A stretch of 12,187 bases of DNA, taken from an uncultured Prevotellaceae bacterium (GTDB taxonomy: Bacteria > Bacteroidota > Bacteroidia > Bacteroidales > Bacteroidaceae). Every line of letters begins with the position of its first letter. Positions within the stretch are counted from its first letter, which is position 1. The notes beneath the pieces were generated by a model. The model saw only the letters and a list, made by a program, of their open reading frames with translations. It was not told the origin of the DNA and searched no databases. The translations under genes were made by a program, and so were the position numbers. Location of the stretch: positions 1-12,187 of the forward strand of contig CALZOH010000089.1 of the NCBI GenBank assembly GCA_945827465.1, in the 5' to 3' direction. Below are positions 7,852 through 12,187 of this stretch, piece after piece.

Positions 7852-9252
7852 ATGAAACTTTACAAGCCATTATTTCTGTCAGCCCTTCTCCTCTTGCCCG
7901 CCGGCATGGCCTCGGCGCAGGAGAAAGACATCACGCCCGACATGCTGAAGCAGTTCCGCCAGCAGTCCACCTTCAACGGTTCCGACAAGGCCGTAGCCAA
8001 CGCCCTTGCCGTCAACGGCATCAAAGTTCTCTCACAAACAGCACAAAACGACATTCCCGGCGGCACCTTTTTCTCTCACGAAGTCAAGTCAAGCGGCATC
8101 ACCGACCAGAAGAGCAGCGGACGTTGCTGGCTCTTCACAGGCCTCAACGTATTGCGCTCCCGCATGATTCAACGCTTCGACCTCAACAGCTTCCAGTTCT
8201 CGCAGGTCTATCTCTTCTTCTACGACCAACTGGAGAAGTCCAACCTCTTCCTTCAGACCGTTATCGACAACGCCAAGAAGCCGATGGACGACCGTTTGGT
8301 GGAATGGCTCTTCAAGAACCCGCTCTCCGACGGCGGACAGTTCACCGGCATCTCCGACCTCATCAGCAAGTATGGCGTAGTTCCCGCCGGCGCCATGCCC
8401 GAAACGTTCAATAGCAACAACACCTCCATCTACTCGCGCCTGCTGAGCGAAAAGTTGCGCGAATACGGCCTCACCCTGCGCCAAATGGCTGCCGATGGGG
8501 CCAAGCCGGCCGCTCTGGCCAACAAGAAGCAGGAAATGCTGGCCACCGTCCACTCCATCCTCGTGCGCTGCTTCGGCATGCCGCCCGAGAAGTTCACCTG
8601 GACGCGCGTCAACTCAAAGGGTAAGCCGGTCGACACCCGCGAATATACGCCCCTCAGTTTCTATAAAGAATATGTCGACAAAGACCTCAAGGGCAATTAC
8701 CTTATGTTCATGAACGACCCCTCGCGCGAGTTCTACAAGACTTACGAAATCGACCTCGACCGCCACGCCTACCTCGGCAAAAACTGGACCTTCGTCAACG
8801 TACCCATCGAGGACATCAAGGAAATGGCCATCAAGTCGATTAAAGACAGCACCATGATGTATATGAGTTGCGATGTCGGCCAGTACTTCGACCGCGCCCG
8901 CGGCTACTCCGATCCGGGCAACTTCTGCTATGCCGACCTCCTCGGCACCGATTTCCCCATGGACAAGAAAGACCGCATCCGCACCTTCGCCAGCGCTTCG
9001 ACCCACGCCATGACCCTCATGGCCGTTGACCTCGACCAAGAAGGCAAGCCGCGCAAATGGATGGTGGAAAACAGTTGGGGAGCCGACTCAGGCTACAAGG
9101 GACACATCATCATGTCCGACCGCTGGTTCTCCGAGTACGTCTTCCGCCTCGTTGTCGAAAAGCAATACGTACCCGAGAAACTGTTGCGCCTCAGCGCCGA
9201 AAAGCCCACCAAGCTGCCTGCTTGGGACCCCCTCTTCGCGCCCGAGCAATAA
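7852..9252 (+). CDS. Secreted C1B-family cysteine peptidase (bleomycin hydrolase / PepC-like)
   Basis: Papain-fold peptidase of MEROPS family C1B, which trims peptides from the N terminus. The 466-residue protein begins with a signal peptide (MKLYKPLF, hydrophobic core, likely cleavage after ASA at residue 22), so it should act in the periplasm or outside the cell rather than in the cytosol like classic PepC. Catalytic residues are visible: oxyanion-hole Gln86 and nucleophile Cys92 in ITDQKSSGRCW, His385 in STHAMTLMAVD, and Asn407 in MVENSWG. The reading frame stays open upstream to 7618, but that would overlap the preceding gene and its terminator and would bury the signal peptide. The ATG at 7852 is therefore chosen. 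No clear -7 box precedes it, so it may rely on read-through or a non-consensus promoter. A strong terminator follows. Confidence 0.92.
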   Translation: MKLYKPLFLSALLLLPAGMASAQEKDITPDMLKQFRQQSTFNGSDKAVANALAVNGIKVLSQTAQNDIPGGTFFSHEVKSSGITDQKSSGRCWLFTGLNVLRSRMIQRFDLNSFQFSQVYLFFYDQLEKSNLFLQTVIDNAKKPMDDRLVEWLFKNPLSDGGQFTGISDLISKYGVVPAGAMPETFNSNNTSIYSRLLSEKLREYGLTLRQMAADGAKPAALANKKQEMLATVHSILVRCFGMPPEKFTWTRVNSKGKPVDTREYTPLSFYKEYVDKDLKGNYLMFMNDPSREFYKTYEIDLDRHAYLGKNWTFVNVPIEDIKEMAIKSIKDSTMMYMSCDVGQYFDRARGYSDPGNFCYADLLGTDFPMDKKDRIRTFASASTHAMTLMAVDLDQEGKPRKWMVENSWGADSGYKGHIIMSDRWFSEYVFRLVVEKQYVPEKLLRLSAEKPTKLPAWDPLFAPEQ

Positions 9253-9283
9253 GTTTCCCTCCGGTACGCGCTACCACCAAAAC

Positions 9284-9318
9284 AAGCAAGAGCGCCCTTC
9301 TTGGCGCTCTTGCTTTTT
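9284..9318 (+). terminator. Rho-independent terminator after the peptidase gene
   Basis: A perfect 13-bp GC-containing stem pairs AAGCAAGAGCGCC (9284-9296) with GGCGCTCTTGCTT (9303-9315) around loop CTTCTT. It runs directly into a T tract ending at 9318. This is the most classical intrinsic terminator in the window and separates the peptidase gene from mutS. Confidence 0.92.
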
Positions 9319-9360
9319 GGGTGGCAGCTACCGAATCACCGCTTTTTCGCAGATTTTTCG

Positions 9361-9368
9361 TACTTTTG
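9361..9368 (+). promoter_or_regulatory. Predicted -7 box for mutS
   Basis: TACTTTTG matches TAnnTTTG and lies 27 bases before the mutS ATG, just downstream of the preceding terminator. No good -33 TTTG is seen at the standard spacing; the upstream T-runs are closer than expected. Confidence 0.6.
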
Positions 9369-9395
9369 TTTTCCTTTAAATTCATTTGAGCAAGC

Positions 9396-12011
9396 ATGGC
9401 AGACGACGCTTTAACACCCATGATGGCACAGTTCCGCGATCTGAAGAGCAATCATCCGGACGCCATCCTTTTATTTCGCTGCGGCGACTTCTACGAGACT
9501 TACATGGAAGACGCCGTTTTAGCTTCCCGCATTCTCGGCATCACCCTCACTCATCGCAACAACAAAGTGACCACCCAATCGCCCATCGAAATGGCGGGCT
9601 TCCCCCATCATGCACTCGACACCTACCTGCCCAAGCTCATTCGGGCCGGTCACCGCGTTGCCATCTGCGACCAGCTCGAAGACCCCAAACTCGCCAAGAA
9701 ACTCGTGAAGCGAGGCATCACCGAGCTGGTCACGCCGGGTGTGGCCCTGAGCGATAACGTGCTTGCCAGCAAGGAAAACAACTTTCTCGCCGCCTTCTAC
9801 CTCAGCCACGGACTGTGTGGACTTTCGCTGCTCGACATCTCGACGGGCGAATTTGTCGTGGCCGAAGGCAGCGTCGACACCATCAACAAGCTCTTCACCA
9901 ACTTGCAGCCCAAAGAGGTGCTGATCTTGCGAGGCACGAAAGAGAAGTTTGAGCGCTTCTTCGGTCCGCGCTTTTTCACCTTCGAGTTGGAGGACTGGGT
10001 GTTCAATGAGAAGACTTGCCTTGAGCGGCTCTGCAAACATTTCAAGGTGAAAAATCTCAAAGGCTATGGCGTGAATCACATGACGACGGCGCTCTCGGCC
10101 GCCGGCGCCATTCTCTACTACCTTTACGATACTCACCACACCCACATCGGCCACGTCACCTCCATCTCGCGCATCGACGAGGAACGCTATGTGAGGATGG
10201 ACAACTTCACCGTGCGCAATCTCGAAATCCTCAGCAGCATGAACGAGGACGGCCGCAGCCTCCTGCAGGTCATCGACCGCACCCTCACCCCCATGGGCGG
10301 CCGCCTGCTGCGCCGCTGGATTTCCTTCCCCCTCTGCCAGGTCAACGACATCGAGCGGCGGCTCAACTGCGTGGAGTATTTCTTTCACGACACCGACTTC
10401 CGCGAACTGCTCACCGAGAAGCTGCCCACCGTGGGCGATATGGAGCGCCTCATCTCAAAGCTCTCCACCGGCCGCATCAATCCGCGCGAGATGCAGCAAC
10501 TGAAGAACGACCTCGACGTTATCGGTCCCGTTAGTGAGGCCTGCCGCGCGAGCGACTTGGCTACGCTGCGCGACATCGGCAGCCGCATGGACGCCCTCAC
10601 CGCCCTGCGCGACCGCATTGCCGCCACCCTCACGCCCGACCCGCCTTCGCTCACCAACAAGGGCGGATACATTGCCGACGGCGTGAATGCCGAACTCGAC
10701 GACCTGCGCCGCATTTCGACCAACAGCCGGCAATACCTCACCGACCTGCAACAACGCGAAGCCGAGCGGACCGGCATCCAGAGTCTCAAGATCGGATTCA
10801 ACAACGTCTTCGGCTACTACCTGGAGGTGAGGAATACTTTCAAGGACAAAGTGCCGGCCGAATGGATGCGCAAGCAGACCTTGGTCAGCGCCGAGCGTTA
10901 CATCACCCAGGAGCTGAAGGAATATGAAGAGAAGATTATGGGCGCCGACGAGCGCATCCTCATCCTCGAAGCACGCATCTACCAGGAACTGCTCACCGCT
11001 GCCCTGCCCCACATCAGCACGCTGCAGAACGACGCCGCCCAACTGGCCGCCCTCGACTGCTACCTGAACCTGGCCCGGGTGGCCGAAGAGCGTCATTACG
11101 TCCGTCCCCAGGTCGACGAGTCTACCCAACTCGAAATCATCGAAGGCCGCCACCCCGTCATCGAAACCCAAATGGCGGCCGGCGAATCCTACATCCCCAA
11201 CGACGTGCGCCTCGACACCGAGAAGCAGCAAATCATCATCATCACCGGTCCCAACATGGCCGGTAAGTCGGCCCTGCTGCGCCAAACGGCCCTCATCGTG
11301 CTGCTCGCCCAAATGGGCAGCTTTGTACCGGCCGAACGCGCACGCATTGGCATCGTCGACAAAATTTTCACCCGCGTCGGCGCCAGCGACAACATCTCGA
11401 TGGGCGAGTCCACCTTCATGGTCGAGATGAGCGAAGCCGCCTCCATCATGAACGGTTTCACCAACCGCAGCCTCGTGCTCTTCGACGAGTTGGGCCGCGG
11501 CACCTCGACTTACGACGGCATCTCCATCGCCTGGGCCATCGTCGAGTTTCTCCACGAAAACGCCAAAGGCCATCCGCGCACCCTCTTCGCCACGCACTAT
11601 CACGAGCTCAACGAGATGGAAAAATCCTTCTCGCGCATCCACAACTACAACGTGTCGGTGAAAGAAGTCAACCAGCAAATCGTCTTCCTTCGCAAGCTCG
11701 TGGCCGGTGGCAGTGCCCACTCCTTCGGTATCCACGTGGCCCAGCTCGCCGGCATGCCGCCCAGCATCGTCAAGCGCGCCAAGGTCATCCTTCAGGAGTT
11801 GGAGAACAGCAACAGCGACAACCGCGTCACCAAGCCCACCGTCCAGATCAGCCAAAGCCGCGAAGGCATGCAGCTCAGTTTCTTCCAACTCGACGACCCG
11901 GTGCTCCGACAAATACGCGACCGCATCCTCAACACCGACATCAACAGCCTCACCCCGCTCGAAGCCCTCAACATCCTCAACGAGGTGAAGAACCTCGTCA
12001 CCGGGAAATAA
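9396..12011 (+). CDS. mutS: DNA mismatch repair protein MutS
   Basis: Cytoplasmic mismatch sensor that binds mispaired or looped DNA as a dimer and recruits MutL. The 871-residue length is typical. The N-terminal mismatch-binding domain carries GDFYE with Phe32 and Glu34, the Phe-x-Glu pair that stacks on the mismatch. Connector, lever and clamp regions follow to about residue 560. The ATPase domain has Walker A GPNMAGKS at 618-625 and the conserved GESTFMVEM stretch. It also has Walker B LVLFDELGRGTSTYDG (Asp697, Glu698), FATHYHEL, and the FGIHVAQLAGMP helix-turn-helix dimer segment. The short C-terminal part ends LNILNEVKNLVTGK. This MutS1-type architecture, with the Phe-x-Glu motif intact, argues against a MutS2 paralogue. 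The codons are strongly G/C-ending, which also creates long open antisense frames. Confidence 0.98.
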   Translation: MADDALTPMMAQFRDLKSNHPDAILLFRCGDFYETYMEDAVLASRILGITLTHRNNKVTTQSPIEMAGFPHHALDTYLPKLIRAGHRVAICDQLEDPKLAKKLVKRGITELVTPGVALSDNVLASKENNFLAAFYLSHGLCGLSLLDISTGEFVVAEGSVDTINKLFTNLQPKEVLILRGTKEKFERFFGPRFFTFELEDWVFNEKTCLERLCKHFKVKNLKGYGVNHMTTALSAAGAILYYLYDTHHTHIGHVTSISRIDEERYVRMDNFTVRNLEILSSMNEDGRSLLQVIDRTLTPMGGRLLRRWISFPLCQVNDIERRLNCVEYFFHDTDFRELLTEKLPTVGDMERLISKLSTGRINPREMQQLKNDLDVIGPVSEACRASDLATLRDIGSRMDALTALRDRIAATLTPDPPSLTNKGGYIADGVNAELDDLRRISTNSRQYLTDLQQREAERTGIQSLKIGFNNVFGYYLEVRNTFKDKVPAEWMRKQTLVSAERYITQELKEYEEKIMGADERILILEARIYQELLTAALPHISTLQNDAAQLAALDCYLNLARVAEERHYVRPQVDESTQLEIIEGRHPVIETQMAAGESYIPNDVRLDTEKQQIIIITGPNMAGKSALLRQTALIVLLAQMGSFVPAERARIGIVDKIFTRVGASDNISMGESTFMVEMSEAASIMNGFTNRSLVLFDELGRGTSTYDGISIAWAIVEFLHENAKGHPRTLFATHYHELNEMEKSFSRIHNYNVSVKEVNQQIVFLRKLVAGGSAHSFGIHVAQLAGMPPSIVKRAKVILQELENSNSDNRVTKPTVQISQSREGMQLSFFQLDDPVLRQIRDRILNTDINSLTPLEALNILNEVKNLVTGK

Positions 12012-12029
12012 CCCACACCCACCGTTTCC

Positions 12030-12187
12030 CCAATCATTCAGCGAAAATGTGTAGGGGCGTATCGCATACGCCCTCCATGGCGGCAGGAATACATCAATCA
12101 TTGGAGTGGTTTAGCGATTTTCTTTGCTTGTTCGCCCACGTCAGGGCGTATGCGATACGCCCCTACACTTGTTCGCTTAATCGTTGG
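12030..12187. repeat. Palindromic element with ~45-bp inverted arms (REP/MITE-like)
   Basis: Arms at 12030-12074 and 12143-12187 are inverted copies matching at about 40 of 45 positions. The inner 26 bases (12049-12074 and 12143-12168) are perfectly complementary. Each arm also contains its own smaller palindrome, GGGCGTAT-CGC-ATACGCCC or its complement, an 8-bp stem around three bases. A 68-base spacer (12075-12142) separates the arms and holds no convincing gene. The nested structure resembles intergenic REP/BIME or MITE elements. The right arm reaches the last base of the window, so the true end is unknown. It starts 18 bases after the mutS stop, and it could also act as a weak transcription terminator. 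Confidence 0.75.

Noticed and set aside
9519..10388. 289-codon open frame on the - strand opposite the 5' half of mutS
   Set aside because: It lies fully antisense to conserved MutS domains, with repetitive acidic and hydrophobic composition and no plausible promoter.
10455..12101. 548-codon open frame on the - strand opposite mutS
   Set aside because: It is antisense to an unmistakable mutS. Strong G/C-ending codon bias removes stop codons from this frame, and the translation is low-complexity (rich in D, G, V, H, E) with no recognisable domain.

Overview
The window looks like chromosomal DNA from a Bacteroidales bacterium (Bacteroidota, possibly Prevotellaceae or Bacteroidaceae). The support is threefold. 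Boxes matching the Bacteroidota sigma factor -7 consensus TAnnTTTG lie upstream of five genes. Start codons lack purine-rich Shine-Dalgarno sites. The gene content includes a BACON-domain lipoprotein with a Bacteroidota-type surface-export signal. The genus cannot be fixed from sequence reading alone.

Layout, all genes on the + strand. 1-371 is non-coding and starts with a degenerate 43-bp tandem repeat. 372-2849 encodes a large multidomain lipoprotein (three BACON-like domains, then two FISUMP-like domains flanking an FN3-like segment). 3017-4309 is tyrS. 4392-4466 is a tRNA-Gln(TTG) with its own promoter and a strong terminator. 4666-6066 encodes a NhaD-type Na+/H+ antiporter. 6225-7739 encodes an acetyl-CoA hydrolase/CoA-transferase family enzyme. 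7852-9252 encodes a secreted C1B (bleomycin hydrolase/PepC-like) cysteine peptidase. 9396-12011 is mutS. 12030-12187 is a palindromic element with about 45-bp inverted arms that runs to the window edge.

The genes do not form one pathway. Most appear to be separate transcription units, each with its own -7 box, and hairpin terminators follow the tRNA, nhaD (weaker), the CoA-transferase and the peptidase. Functionally this is a housekeeping stretch: tRNA charging, a glutamine tRNA, sodium/pH homeostasis, fermentative acyl-CoA/acetate metabolism, peptide breakdown in the periplasm and mismatch repair. The surface lipoprotein at the left end is the accessory part. Base composition shifts visibly from AT-leaning on the left to strongly G/C-ending codons in the CoA-transferase, peptidase and mutS genes.

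I did not find a convincing undescribed biological system. The items most worth a second look are the terminal palindromic element, the tandem repeat at the left edge, and the internally duplicated lipoprotein.
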